Source: a virus. From it: a DNA stretch of 43,653 bases. The position numbers were made by a program, and so were the translations under genes. Each line of letters begins with the position of its first letter. The first letter of the stretch is position 1. Shown one piece after another: positions 7,372 to 15,567 of the stretch. The notes beneath the pieces are model-generated. The model was not told the DNA's origin and searched no databases. It saw nothing but the letters and a program-made list of their open reading frames with translations. The stretch lies in IMG/VR virus record IMGVR_UViG_3300010400_000030, positions 1 through 43,653 of that record; one strand, 5' to 3'.

Positions 7372-7392
7372 GAGGCCCCCACCGGATGAGCG
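7372..7392. repeat. 21-bp direct repeat, right copy
   Basis: Identical to 6439-6459. It spans the ribosome-binding region and first codons of the C5 methyltransferase (ATG at 7386), so the translation start region of that gene exists twice, once on each side of the N4/N6 methyltransferase. Confidence 0.85.
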
Positions 7393-8417
7393 AGCGTGCC
7401 GCATGGAGAGTAGGCAGTGTCTTTTCCGGTATCGGCGGATTCGATGAAGCCTTTCGCCGGGCCGGATTCGAGCTTGCCTGGATGTGTGAACGTGAGCCGT
7501 TCTGCCGCAAGGTGCTGGCTCGTCACTTCCCTGACGTGCCGTGCTTTGAGGACGTGACGATGCTGACGGATGCTCCAGTGGTGGATCTGCTCGTCGGCGG
7601 GTTCCCTTGTCAGGATGTCAGCGTGGCTGGACAGCGCCGCGGATTGTCCGGAGAACGCTCAGGGCTGTTCTACGAGTTCACGCGTCTTCTACGACTTTTG
7701 CGACCAACATGGTGCGTGATTGAAAATGTCGATGGACTTCTCTCCAACGGATTGGGCGCTGACTTCGCAGCCGTCCTCAGTGAAATGGCGGACGTGGGGT
7801 ACGTGGGAGCTTGGCGCGTGTTGGACAGCCAATGGTTCGGCGTGCCCCAGCGACGGGAGCGCGTGTTCCTTGTCGGCCATTCTCGAGATCGTGCCGCCGC
7901 CCAAGCGGTTCTATTTGAGCCCGCGTGCGGCGAAAGGAATTCTCAGGCGAGCCAGCAAGCGCGGGCGCGTGTTGCCGCCACCCTTAGAGGGCGCTCTGCG
8001 CACGCTGGCGTCAACGTGCCCGGCCGAGGCGGGGAAGACGATGAGAACTTAATCGCCTGTACGCTGCGAAACAATCAGCGAAACACCAGATGGGATCGAG
8101 GCCCACGCGGTGACGGGTCGGACAACATCATCGCGGATACCTTGCTGGCGCCGAACGGCGGGCAGCGAACAACAGACCTGAGCGGCAATTTCCAAGTCGC
8201 GCCGATGGGTGTGCGCCGGCTGACTCCGCTTGAATGTGAACGGCTGCAGGGATTTCCAGACGGCTGGACGTGCCTTTGTGGTCGGGGCCATCGAGGGTCA
8301 CGGTTCTGCGTCTGTCCTGATACGCCACGCTACAAGGCGCTCGGGAATGCGGTCACGGTTAGCGTAGTGCGTTGGATTCTCGAGCGATTGAAAGCTGTTC
8401 AGGAGCGTGCCGCATGA
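7386..8417 (+). CDS. C5-cytosine DNA methyltransferase
   Basis: A 343-residue protein. All major motifs are present: I (SVFSGIGGFDEAF, residues 11-23), IV (GGFPCQDVSVAG, catalytic Cys75), VI (IENVDGLL), VIII (QRRERVFLVG), IX (RRLTPLECERLQGFP) and X (ALGNAVTVSV). GGGAGG lies 10 bases upstream of this ATG; an earlier ATG at 7368 that overlaps the previous stop is the alternative. The target recognition region (about 185-270) is short. With no restriction partner it is likely a phage protection methylase. A Cys-rich insert (CLCGRGHRGSRFCVC) before motif X is unusual. Confidence 0.92.
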   Translation: MSERAAWRVGSVFSGIGGFDEAFRRAGFELAWMCEREPFCRKVLARHFPDVPCFEDVTMLTDAPVVDLLVGGFPCQDVSVAGQRRGLSGERSGLFYEFTRLLRLLRPTWCVIENVDGLLSNGLGADFAAVLSEMADVGYVGAWRVLDSQWFGVPQRRERVFLVGHSRDRAAAQAVLFEPACGERNSQASQQARARVAATLRGRSAHAGVNVPGRGGEDDENLIACTLRNNQRNTRWDRGPRGDGSDNIIADTLLAPNGGQRTTDLSGNFQVAPMGVRRLTPLECERLQGFPDGWTCLCGRGHRGSRFCVCPDTPRYKALGNAVTVSVVRWILERLKAVQERAA

Positions 8418-8515
8418 GGTGCCGTCGTCCAGGCTGTCGTCTCGAAGGCAAGCCCACGTTCTGTGCGTTGGCTGCCGCCCTCTCCACGCAGCCGAGCGAG
8501 GAGCACAAGCCATGA
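8414..8515 (+). CDS. Tiny Cys-rich protein
   Basis: A 33-residue frame overlapping both neighbours by ATGA junctions (start 8414 inside the methyltransferase stop, stop overlapping the ATG at 8512). It has CRRPGC and a further Cys in TFCAL. The double overlap argues for real, coupled translation, but at this length coding status is uncertain and no function is suggested. Confidence 0.4.
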   Translation: MRCRRPGCRLEGKPTFCALAAALSTQPSEEHKP

Positions 8516-8781
8516 GTGACAGAGCCGAGCAAATAGTGGACATGGCGTCTAAGCTCTACGACGCACGTCGCGCCGTGCGTTCGCTGGCTGGCGATGACTA
8601 TCGTGGCTCCGTCGAGCCGTGGATGACGTTGATCCGCAAGGTGATGACGGCCGAGCAAAGACAGCCGTTGCAAGCATGTCTTCTACTCGGCAAGGGCATT
8701 GAAGATCCAATGGCGCTGATCTGGCTGTTCGCGGCAACCGTTGAAGTGATTGAGTCTGAAAGAAGCCATGACCAGCCCTGA
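8512..8781 (+). CDS. Hypothetical helical protein
   Basis: An 89-residue protein with start and stop coupled to its neighbours. It is predicted largely helical (RAEQIVDMASKLYDARRAVR ... DPMALIWLFAATVEVIESER). I recognise no domain. Confidence 0.55.
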   Translation: MSDRAEQIVDMASKLYDARRAVRSLAGDDYRGSVEPWMTLIRKVMTAEQRQPLQACLLLGKGIEDPMALIWLFAATVEVIESERSHDQP

Positions 8782-8986
8782 TCCCATCCGCACGGCGGTT
8801 GAAAAAGCCGCCGAGGCGATCCGCCAACGTTGTGCTTGCATCCGCGACGAGGCGAAGGACTGCTATCAGGCGAGACATAACCCGCGCATGTCGGACATGG
8901 ACGACGATGATCCTGATGACGGTGAGTGCGAGTGTTTCTGTCACGAGGCGCTTGCGGAGTTATACGGCGATGACCAGTCAGCCTGA
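8768..8986 (+). CDS. Hypothetical acidic, Cys-containing protein
   Basis: A 72-residue protein. The N-terminus MTSPDPIRTA is nearly the same as that of the next gene, encoded by a 22-bp direct repeat. It has a Cys pair (RCAC), an acidic stretch (DMDDDDPDDGE) and a CECFCH motif that could bind metal. Function unknown. Confidence 0.5.
   Translation: MTSPDPIRTAVEKAAEAIRQRCACIRDEAKDCYQARHNPRMSDMDDDDPDDGECECFCHEALAELYGDDQSA
8777..8798. repeat. 22-bp direct repeat, first copy
   Basis: A perfect 22-bp match to 8982-9003. It encodes the PDPIRTA N-terminus of the gene at 8768; the second copy encodes the same residues in the gene at 8970. This suggests duplication of a gene start or recombination between paralogous early genes. 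Confidence 0.85.
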
Positions 8987-9554
8987 TCCCATCCGCACGG
9001 CGGCCGAGACGCTGGCACAGCAACTATTCTTCGACACTAGTCATCCGGCGGACATTCAAACCATCGAAGCCGCCTTCCGCCAGCAGCGGGCGGAGGCTGA
9101 ACAGGCCATGCGTGTCGTGCAAAATGCCGCGAAGGTGCTCGTGAAGGCGTCTGAGCGGCGAGAGCTGGACGCGCGCAAGCATGAACCGCAGGCGCGGCGG
9201 GCTATTGCCACGCTCGAATCAGAGCTTGAGGCGAACGCACAACTGACGACTGCGCTGGAAACCGCCGAAGCCGAGTGCCGCACCCTCCGGGCGGAACGGG
9301 ATGCAGCCATCAAGCACCAGAACCTGAACGCGGTCGCGGGTGTCAACGTCGCTGAGCTGTTGCAAGCCGCCGAAGCCCGCATCGCCGAGTTAGAGACAGC
9401 CCTGCGAGAGGTAACAGCCGACATGGACTGGGCTGGCGGCGACAACTGTGGGATGCCGGAATGTCCGTGGTGTCGCTCTGGGCCTGACGGAGACAACCAC
9501 CGCGCCGACTGTGAACTTGTCAAAGCGCGCGCCGCACTGAAAGGCTCCCGATGA
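8970..9554 (+). CDS. Coiled-coil protein with C-terminal zinc motif
   Basis: A 194-residue protein beginning MTSQPDPIRTA, the same leader as the preceding gene. The centre is a long Ala/Glu/Arg coiled coil (ATLESELEANAQLTTALETA and the ELLQAAEARIAELETALREV segment). The C-terminus has CGMPECPWC with His and Cys downstream (DNHRADCEL), a compact zinc site. Function unknown. Confidence 0.6.
   Translation: MTSQPDPIRTAAETLAQQLFFDTSHPADIQTIEAAFRQQRAEAEQAMRVVQNAAKVLVKASERRELDARKHEPQARRAIATLESELEANAQLTTALETAEAECRTLRAERDAAIKHQNLNAVAGVNVAELLQAAEARIAELETALREVTADMDWAGGDNCGMPECPWCRSGPDGDNHRADCELVKARAALKGSR
8982..9003. repeat. 22-bp direct repeat, second copy
   Basis: Second perfect copy of 8777-8798. 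It starts just after the ATG of the coiled-coil gene and overlaps the TGA of the preceding gene (8984-8986). Confidence 0.85.
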
Positions 9555-9910
9555 GCGCCGATCTGATTGCGCGGCTGACGTTGACGGTTGCGGTCTTGGA
9601 ACGCGCCGAACGCGAAGGCCCCGGCCATTTCTCGCGGGGCGAGTGCTCGGCCCTGTTGCTGGATGTCAGGGAGGCCATCGCCGCCTTGCGTGCCGAGCGA
9701 GGCGCGGAGGGGTGGGAGCCGATTGAGAGCGCGCCAGAAGGGGTCATAATTCTCTGGTGTTCGATGCGTACTGGCGATGTCAGCAAGTGGTGTTTTGTCG
9801 ATTGGTGCGCGGGTGGCCGTTTCATGTTGCATCCAAAGTGGGAAGCAACCCACTGGCGTCCGCTCCCCCCGCCCCCGGCGGGCTCGTCTGGGGAGTCCGA
9901 GGGGAGATGA
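9551..9910 (+). CDS. DUF551-like phage protein
   Basis: A 119-residue protein, ATGA-coupled to both neighbours. The C-terminal half matches the DUF551 layout: EGWEPIESAPEGVIILW near the start, aromatic strands (KWCFVDWCAGGRF), then the terminal THWRPLPPPP signature. The N-terminal helix (LIARLTLTVAVLERAERE) is an extra dimerisation-like segment. Proteins of this type are common in phages and have no known function. Confidence 0.6.
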   Translation: MSADLIARLTLTVAVLERAEREGPGHFSRGECSALLLDVREAIAALRAERGAEGWEPIESAPEGVIILWCSMRTGDVSKWCFVDWCAGGRFMLHPKWEATHWRPLPPPPAGSSGESEGR

Positions 9911-10707
9911 AACACGTCGTCATGTTCTCCGGCGGAATTGGCAGTTGGGCAGCCGCGAAGCGCGTGGCCGAGCGGCACGGCACGGCAGACCTGACGTTGC
10001 TGTTTTGCGATACGCGCTCTGAGGACGAGGACACCTATCGCTTTCTCCGCGAAGCGGCCGAGAACATCGGGGCGCCGCTGGTGACGATTGCCGATGGCCG
10101 GACGATCTGGGACGTGTTCCGCGACACACGGTTTCTCGGCAACAGCCGCGTGGACCCGTGCAGCCGGATTCTCAAGCGAGAACTCGCGGATCGCTGGCTG
10201 GCTGAACACCACGATCCGGCTGATACCGAGGTCGTTGTCGGCATCGATTGGACGGAGGAGCACCGATTCACGACGCTGGCCGCGCGCAAACGCCCGTGGG
10301 TGTTCACGGCGCCGCTCTGCGAGCCGCCCTACCTGACGAAGACCCAGATGCACCAATGGGCGACTCGCGAAGGGCTGAAGCGGCAGCGGCTCTACCTGCT
10401 CGGGGCGCCCCACGCGAACTGCGGCGGTGGCTGCGTGAAGATGGGGATCGGCGGCTTTGCTAGGCTCTATCGGTCATGGCCCGCACGGTTTGCGGAGTGG
10501 GAAGCCAACGAACAGCGCCTACGCGCTGATCTTGGGGACGTGGCGATTCTCCGGGATCGGATGGACGGTATCACCCGCCCGCTGCCGCTGGCTGAATTGC
10601 GCGAGCGGATTGACGCGGACGCACAGATCGACCTGTTCGACATCGGCGGCTGCGGCTGTTTCGTCGACGAACCGTCTGGGGAGTCGGAGGGAGGGACACG
10701 CGAATGA
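9907..10707 (+). CDS. PAPS-reductase-family (CysH-like) PP-loop protein
   Basis: A 266-residue protein. The ATP-pyrophosphatase P-loop is at residues 8-13 (SGGIGS; most members have SGGxDS, so Asp is replaced here). LLFCDTRSEDEDTY and the R-x-D-x-C-S-R segment (RVDPCSRILKREL) follow, typical of phosphoadenosine-phosphosulfate reductase relatives. The C-terminal half has CGGGCVKMG and GGCGCFVDE, which may bind metal or an Fe-S cluster. Such genes occur in many phages with unclear roles; sulfur or base chemistry is possible. Coupled upstream and downstream by ATGA overlaps. Confidence 0.75.
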   Translation: MKHVVMFSGGIGSWAAAKRVAERHGTADLTLLFCDTRSEDEDTYRFLREAAENIGAPLVTIADGRTIWDVFRDTRFLGNSRVDPCSRILKRELADRWLAEHHDPADTEVVVGIDWTEEHRFTTLAARKRPWVFTAPLCEPPYLTKTQMHQWATREGLKRQRLYLLGAPHANCGGGCVKMGIGGFARLYRSWPARFAEWEANEQRLRADLGDVAILRDRMDGITRPLPLAELRERIDADAQIDLFDIGGCGCFVDEPSGESEGGTRE

Positions 10708-11006
10708 CCTACAAGGTTCGCGAAGCCTATGATGCATGGGTCGATCTGATTTCAGGAGCCATCGCGCCCGTGGCACGGCCAGCCGAGGAGGCGGACACGC
10801 TAGAGCGCAAGCTCGCGTATGCCCTGAACTGCCACAGCGCCGAGAACGCCAGCAATACGCCGGACTTCATCCTTGCGCAATATCTGCTCGGCTGTCTTGC
10901 CGCGTGGAATGCAGCGGTCAACGAACGTGAACGCTGGTATGGTCGAGGCGATACACCAGCCCCATTGCCAGCCCCAGAGGGACCGCGAGCGGAGGGCGAG
11001 CCGTAA
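10704..11006 (+). CDS. Hypothetical protein
   Basis: A 100-residue protein with an ATGA overlap to the preceding gene. It is helical in the middle (ERKLAYALNCHSAENA, YLLGCLAAWNAAVNERE) and ends in a Pro/Glu-rich tail. I recognise no family. Confidence 0.55.
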   Translation: MTYKVREAYDAWVDLISGAIAPVARPAEEADTLERKLAYALNCHSAENASNTPDFILAQYLLGCLAAWNAAVNERERWYGRGDTPAPLPAPEGPRAEGEP

Positions 11007-11387
11007 ATGTTTCACGAACAACAACGCCGATCTCGGAGGCGCGGGCGACCGACCAAAAGTTATTGCCTCCAACTGCTGTGTCCTGGACGGCGGGCCTGTA
11101 AACTCTGCCGTAATCTGGTCTCTCAACGCACGAGAAAGACGTACAGCGGACTCAGCACCGATGCGCGGAAGCGATCGAACTGTCGCGCCTACACCAAAGT
11201 GCTTCAGTCCCCAGGCGTGCTCCCGAAAGGCCCGTGTGAAGCCTGCGGCGGGCTGGATGCCCAGAATCATCACCATTGGGGCTATGACCGCCCGCGCTGG
11301 TTTGTGCGGCTGTGTCTCGCGTGTCATTTTGCGCTCGAACGATCGTTTGCTGCATACCCTGTATCCAATCCGGGCAAAGGCGCATAA
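11007..11387 (+). CDS. Small HNH-like zinc protein
   Basis: A 126-residue protein whose ATG abuts the previous TAA. The C-terminal half has CEACGG, then AQNHHHWGYDRPRW, then LCLACH: Cys pairs flanking a central His cluster, as in short phage HNH domains. The N-terminus is very basic (RRSRRRGRPTK), suggesting DNA contact. It lies just upstream of the terminase genes, a place where phage HNH proteins often assist packaging. That role is inferred only from position. Confidence 0.6.
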   Translation: MFHEQQRRSRRRGRPTKSYCLQLLCPGRRACKLCRNLVSQRTRKTYSGLSTDARKRSNCRAYTKVLQSPGVLPKGPCEACGGLDAQNHHHWGYDRPRWFVRLCLACHFALERSFAAYPVSNPGKGA

Positions 11388-11396
11388 TCCCGAAGG

Positions 11397-11822
11397 ATGC
11401 CTGACCGCCGCCGCACCATCCGCTCGAAACTCCGCTCCGTCGATATTGGCATTCTCGCCCGCTTGCACGCGGACGGGATGAGCCAGACTGAGATCGCGCA
11501 GCGGGTCGGCTGCACCCAAGGCACGGTGAGCCGGTGGATCGACAAACTCACCGACACGCGGGACGCGGCCAAGAGTTATTTGCACGGCGCGGCGCTCGAC
11601 ATGGCCGAAAAGGTCCACAAGAAGGGCCGTCCATCCGATCATGTGAAGGTGCTCGAAGGGATTCAGGTGCTGGATCAACCCACGGCGCCGCCGCTCGTGC
11701 CGTTGTTTCAGGTGGGGCTGGCGATTGCCGTCACGCTGACCACCGAAGGAGAGTCGCATGTTGTACAAACTGCGGTATCGGAAGCCGCTCGGGGTGTGTC
11801 TGGATCTGATCGAGGCGCGTGA
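11397..11822 (+). CDS. Putative small terminase subunit (HTH protein)
   Basis: A 141-residue protein with a start directly after AAGG. Residues about 16-50 form a clear helix-turn-helix (GMSQTEIAQRVGCTQGTVSR). A helical part follows (AALDMAEKVHKKGRPSDHVK), then a Pro-rich region. A DNA-binding protein one gene upstream of TerL is the expected place for TerS, which recognises the packaging site. Its last 65 bases overlap the next gene in another frame, so the true C-terminus is less certain. Confidence 0.6.
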   Translation: MPDRRRTIRSKLRSVDIGILARLHADGMSQTEIAQRVGCTQGTVSRWIDKLTDTRDAAKSYLHGAALDMAEKVHKKGRPSDHVKVLEGIQVLDQPTAPPLVPLFQVGLAIAVTLTTEGESHVVQTAVSEAARGVSGSDRGA

Positions 11823-12144
11823 CTACCTGATGGCGGTGCAGGTTGGGAAAACGTATTGCAGCCTGCATCCGAACTACACCTACATCGGGATCGAGGATGC
11901 GATCATTGCGACCGACGCGATCCTGTTGGGCGAGTCGCCGGCGGAAACGGACCCCACCGTCCCCGGCCTGAGCACGGAGAAAGCCGGCGAGACCAAGCCG
12001 AGCCTAGCCGAGCAGCACGCAAGGCAGCGCGAGCGGAAGATTGCGGCGTTGAATCCGAGTCCGTTGCCGCAGCCGGAACCGGATGCCCGGAAGTCGAGCG
12101 CGCCGGCGGTGAAGGGCGACAAGGGCAACCGCGTCGGGGCGTAA
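11758..12144 (+). CDS. Hypothetical protein upstream of terminase
   Basis: A 128-residue protein with GAAGGAGAG just before the ATG. The N-terminal 60 residues are folded-looking (RYRKPLGVCLDLIEARDYL, TYIGIEDAIIATDAILLG). The C-terminal half is charged and Pro-rich (KPSLAEQHARQRERKIAAL). Its start overlaps the end of the TerS-like gene and its stop is one base before the TerL GTG. Possibly a packaging accessory; no family is recognised. Confidence 0.6.
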   Translation: MLYKLRYRKPLGVCLDLIEARDYLMAVQVGKTYCSLHPNYTYIGIEDAIIATDAILLGESPAETDPTVPGLSTEKAGETKPSLAEQHARQRERKIAALNPSPLPQPEPDARKSSAPAVKGDKGNRVGA

Positions 12145-12145
12145 C

Positions 12146-13702
12146 GTGGCCCTGACGGGGGACACGCCGACGACGCGGGTCATTGAGTTTGGCTCGGACG
12201 TCCAAGCCGCGGCGTACGCGTACGGGCCGGGGCCGCAATGCGCCTCGGGAGGCTGGGGCGCCGGCAAGACGTTCGTCTACTGCCTGAAGGCGCTCGCGCT
12301 CAGTGATCTCTATCCTCGCAATCGGGGCGTGATCGCTCGCAGAATTGCGAAGGAGCTGCGCGCGACGACGATGGCGACGTTCTTCAAGCTCTGCCCGCCT
12401 TCGGCGTATTCCCACGGCTCGAGGAACGATCAAGAAGGCAAGCTGGTCCTGAACAACGGCTCGGAGATCCTCTTTCTGCACCTGGACGATCCCGACACCG
12501 AAGGGGTAATCAAAGGCCTCGAGATCAACTGGTTCTTCGTCGACCAGGCGGAAGAGAACCCGGAGCAGATGGAAGAGATTTTCGATCTGCTCTTGGGCCG
12601 GTTGATGCGCTGGGATCTCTGCCAGGTGCCTGACGCGCTGGTCAAGGCGCACGAGGACGCCACAGGGACACGCTGGCCGTTCTGGTTCCGGGAGACGAAC
12701 AAACCCGCGCCGCCGCCGTACGCGATGCTCGCGTGCAACCCGGACATCGAACTCCATTGGATCTACCGCCGGTTTCATCCGGAGAGCGCGGACCATCCGA
12801 AGTACGCGGCGCTCGGCTACAAGATGTTCGACATGCCGAGCACGGCCAATCGCTTCCTGTCCGAAACCAACCTCAGCTACCTGCTCGCACACGATGAGGC
12901 GTTCGTGCGGCGGAACGTGCGCGGGATCTGGGGGATGCCGGAAGGGGCGATCCATTCGCTCGATGCACGGTCGCTGATCGACGGCGATCCACAGCTCGTC
13001 GATTACCTCCGCTCGACCTGCACGCTGCATCGAACCTTGGACCACGGCGACACGGCGCCGACGTGCTGTCTCTGGTTCGCCGTGGACCGGGCGGGGAATG
13101 CCTTCTGTGTCCGCGAATACTACCTGCCGAACGCGCTCGTCTCGACGCATCGGGCGAACATCACGGCCTTGTCGGAGGGCGAACGGTACAGCTCGAACTA
13201 CGCCGATCCGAGCATCTTCGCCAAGCTGCACCAGAAGCACGGCGGGAGATGGTCAACAGCCGATGAGTATCGGGACGTGCTCGAGCATCCGGCCTCGACG
13301 GTGCTGCACTGGAACCCGGCCGACAACAACGAGCTGGGGACGCGCAACCGGATCAACGAATACCTCCGGATCGACCCGGAACGGCTGCACCCGTTGACCC
13401 GGCAGCGTGGGGCGCCGCGGCTGTACTTCGTGCAAGAGAGTCCGACCCATCCGCAGGGGTGTCGGCATGTCCTGCGGGAACTGCGGAGTCAGCGGCGGGT
13501 CAAGATTGGGATGGAGCTCGGGCGGCCGATCTTCAGCGATGAACGAGACGAGACGATTCCGGACCACGCGTATGATCCCGTGCGGTATTTCATTGCGAGC
13601 CGGCCGGCGCTCCCCTCGAAGCTGAGCCCAGGGGCGGTACCAGGGACGTTCGAAGGGGAAGCGCGGCGGATGGAACAGGCGTTGCGGAAGCGCCGGGCGT
13701 AG
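12146..13702 (+). CDS. terL: Large terminase subunit
   Basis: A 518-residue protein, GTG start. The ATPase domain has Walker A GGWGAGKT (residues about 35-42) and Walker B with catalytic Glu (WFFVDQAEE, about 129-137). The nuclease domain has an RNase-H-like set of acids: LDHGD (about 297-301), NYADPSIF (about 350) and DHAYDPVRY (about 472). It powers translocation of DNA into the prohead through the portal and cuts the concatemer. Portal, scaffold and capsid follow in the usual order. Confidence 0.93.
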   Translation: MALTGDTPTTRVIEFGSDVQAAAYAYGPGPQCASGGWGAGKTFVYCLKALALSDLYPRNRGVIARRIAKELRATTMATFFKLCPPSAYSHGSRNDQEGKLVLNNGSEILFLHLDDPDTEGVIKGLEINWFFVDQAEENPEQMEEIFDLLLGRLMRWDLCQVPDALVKAHEDATGTRWPFWFRETNKPAPPPYAMLACNPDIELHWIYRRFHPESADHPKYAALGYKMFDMPSTANRFLSETNLSYLLAHDEAFVRRNVRGIWGMPEGAIHSLDARSLIDGDPQLVDYLRSTCTLHRTLDHGDTAPTCCLWFAVDRAGNAFCVREYYLPNALVSTHRANITALSEGERYSSNYADPSIFAKLHQKHGGRWSTADEYRDVLEHPASTVLHWNPADNNELGTRNRINEYLRIDPERLHPLTRQRGAPRLYFVQESPTHPQGCRHVLRELRSQRRVKIGMELGRPIFSDERDETIPDHAYDPVRYFIASRPALPSKLSPGAVPGTFEGEARRMEQALRKRRA

Positions 13703-13741
13703 TGTCAGGACGTTGACACCCCAGACGCAAGGGCGTAGCGT
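13702..13741 (+). promoter_or_regulatory. Palindrome-associated promoter for portal, leaderless
   Basis: GTGTCA (13702-13707), six bases, then TGACAC (13714-13719) form a perfect palindrome. The -35 TTGACA (13713-13718) lies in its right arm; 17 bases later TAGCGT (13736-13741) is a plausible -10. The portal GTG follows after 8 bases, so the transcript would be leaderless. The same architecture recurs at 16034. Confidence 0.7.
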
Positions 13742-13749
13742 AACGTCCG

Positions 13750-15555
13750 GTGCCCAAAGCCAACCAAACGGCGCGCGTCACCCGGTGGCAGGAACGGATC
13801 GTCGCCGCCAACCGCATCTACAAAGAATGGGAAGAGTCCTACGAGTGCAAGCACCTGACCGAGTACTACTGTGGCAAGCAGTGGCGCGGCTGGGGCGACG
13901 ACGAAGCCAAAGACAAGTACGTCACCAACCTCTTTTTCCCCACGCTGGAAATCCGGCTCCCGTCGCTGCTGTTCTACAAGCCGCAAGCGAAGTGTGAGCC
14001 GCGGCCCTCGAGAGCCGATGACCTGAACGAACAAGCCGGGGCGAGAGCGGAACTCTGCCAGCACACGATCCAGACGCTGATCGACAAGAAAGAGACGCGG
14101 TTTCAGCTCCAGACCTTGCTCGCGCTGAAAGACGCCGAGTTTCGGTTCGGCCTGGTCGAAGTCGGCTACTCGGCGGATTGGGTCGATAACCCGAACGCCG
14201 GGAAACCGCTGCTCAACGAGCGCGACGAAGCGATGACCGACGATACGGGTCAGTCGATCATGGGGCCTGACCGGATCGTGAAGTCGGAAAGCCTCTACGT
14301 GCGGCGGATTCCGCCGAAGACTTTCCGGGTCTCGCTCAGCGGGTTGAACGTGCTCGAGGAAAACGACTGGTGCGGGTACTACGAGTGGCATTACGTCGAA
14401 GACGTCAAGAAGAATCCGAAGTACAGGAACACGGCGGACCTGCAAGCGGGCGGATCGTTGAAGGACATGCCCGCACTCTCGCGGGATGACGAGCGCGAAC
14501 GCCATCGCGGCATGGTGAAGCTGTGGAAGATCTGGGATCTGCGTGGCAAGGTCAAGCACGTCATTGCCGATGGGGCTGAAAAGTTCCTGGTCGAAGGCGA
14601 GCCGTTCACGTATCTGCCGCTCGCGGCGATCAAGTACTGCGAAGCGCCCGACGAGTGGTATCCCGTGCCCCCCACGTACAACTGGCTGAGCCCGCAGGAC
14701 GAGTACAACGAGTCCCGCGAGATGCAACGCGCCCATCGCCGGCGGTTTACCCGTCGGTACACGTTTATGGACGGCGGGATCGACCAGAGCGAACTCGACA
14801 AGCTCGAAAGCGGGGAGGATGGCGTCTACGCGAAGCGGAACACGCCGGACGATCCGATCAAGCCGGTCGCGGATGCGCCTCTCGACGGGGCGATCTGGAA
14901 CCAACTCGCGGTGATCAAAGACGACTTCCGCGAGGTGTCCGGGGTCAGCGGCGATCAGCGGGGCGTGGTCGAAACGGAAACCGCCACGCAAGCGAACATC
15001 GTGGACATGCGGTCCCGGATTCGGGAGTCGAGCGCGCGGCGTCAAGTGGCCGAGTGGTTGGGCGACATCTGTCACCTGATCCTCTGCACGGTGCGCGAAA
15101 AGATGCAGTTGCCGTTCTGGATCAAGATCAACAGCGATCCCGCAGCGGGTGATGTCGAAGGCATGCTGAAGACGGCGCAGCTCTGGAAGGAGATCACGTC
15201 TACCGACTTGGGGGATCTCGACCTAGACATCAGCGTGGACGTCGCGGCGTTGTCGCCAGTCAGCGAAGATCAGCAACGGCTGGTCTGGAACCAGGTGCTC
15301 GCGCTCCTCACGAATCCGACGTTGCTGCTGCTCCTGATGCAATCTGAAGTGCTGTTGCGGAAGACGCTCAGGATGTACGGCATTACCTCAGATGCCGAAG
15401 TGAAGGAGATCCAGAAGGTCGGGGCGTCGATGCTGCAGATTCAATTGGCGATGCAGGCGTCGGCCGGCGGCGGGCAACCGGGGGCGACGGCGACGGCCGG
15501 GCAACCAACCCAGCCGCCCGCGGGGATGCCCGCGGCAAGCGGAATGATTCAATGA
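13750..15555 (+). CDS. Portal protein
   Basis: A 601-residue protein, GTG start, right after TerL. The opening (RWQERIVAANRIYKEW ... YVTNLFFPTLEIRLPSLLFY) and later segments (FRVSLSGLNVLEENDWCGYY, WLSPQDEYNESREMQRAHRR, VVETETATQANIVDMRSRIR) are typical of podovirus-type portals. It has an Asp/Glu-rich wing, a long stem helix and a Gln/Ala-rich crown tail. Twelve copies would form the DNA channel and head-tail vertex. Start choice: the GTG is 8 bases after the -10 box and no other start has a ribosome site. Confidence 0.85.
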   Translation: MPKANQTARVTRWQERIVAANRIYKEWEESYECKHLTEYYCGKQWRGWGDDEAKDKYVTNLFFPTLEIRLPSLLFYKPQAKCEPRPSRADDLNEQAGARAELCQHTIQTLIDKKETRFQLQTLLALKDAEFRFGLVEVGYSADWVDNPNAGKPLLNERDEAMTDDTGQSIMGPDRIVKSESLYVRRIPPKTFRVSLSGLNVLEENDWCGYYEWHYVEDVKKNPKYRNTADLQAGGSLKDMPALSRDDERERHRGMVKLWKIWDLRGKVKHVIADGAEKFLVEGEPFTYLPLAAIKYCEAPDEWYPVPPTYNWLSPQDEYNESREMQRAHRRRFTRRYTFMDGGIDQSELDKLESGEDGVYAKRNTPDDPIKPVADAPLDGAIWNQLAVIKDDFREVSGVSGDQRGVVETETATQANIVDMRSRIRESSARRQVAEWLGDICHLILCTVREKMQLPFWIKINSDPAAGDVEGMLKTAQLWKEITSTDLGDLDLDISVDVAALSPVSEDQQRLVWNQVLALLTNPTLLLLLMQSEVLLRKTLRMYGITSDAEVKEIQKVGASMLQIQLAMQASAGGGQPGATATAGQPTQPPAGMPAASGMIQ

Positions 15556-15567
15556 CGGGAGGGTTTC

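Noticed and set aside
9907-10707. DndC of a phosphorothioation system
   Set aside because: No dndA, B, D or E partners are nearby and the PP-loop lacks the usual Asp; only the broader PAPS-reductase family is supported.
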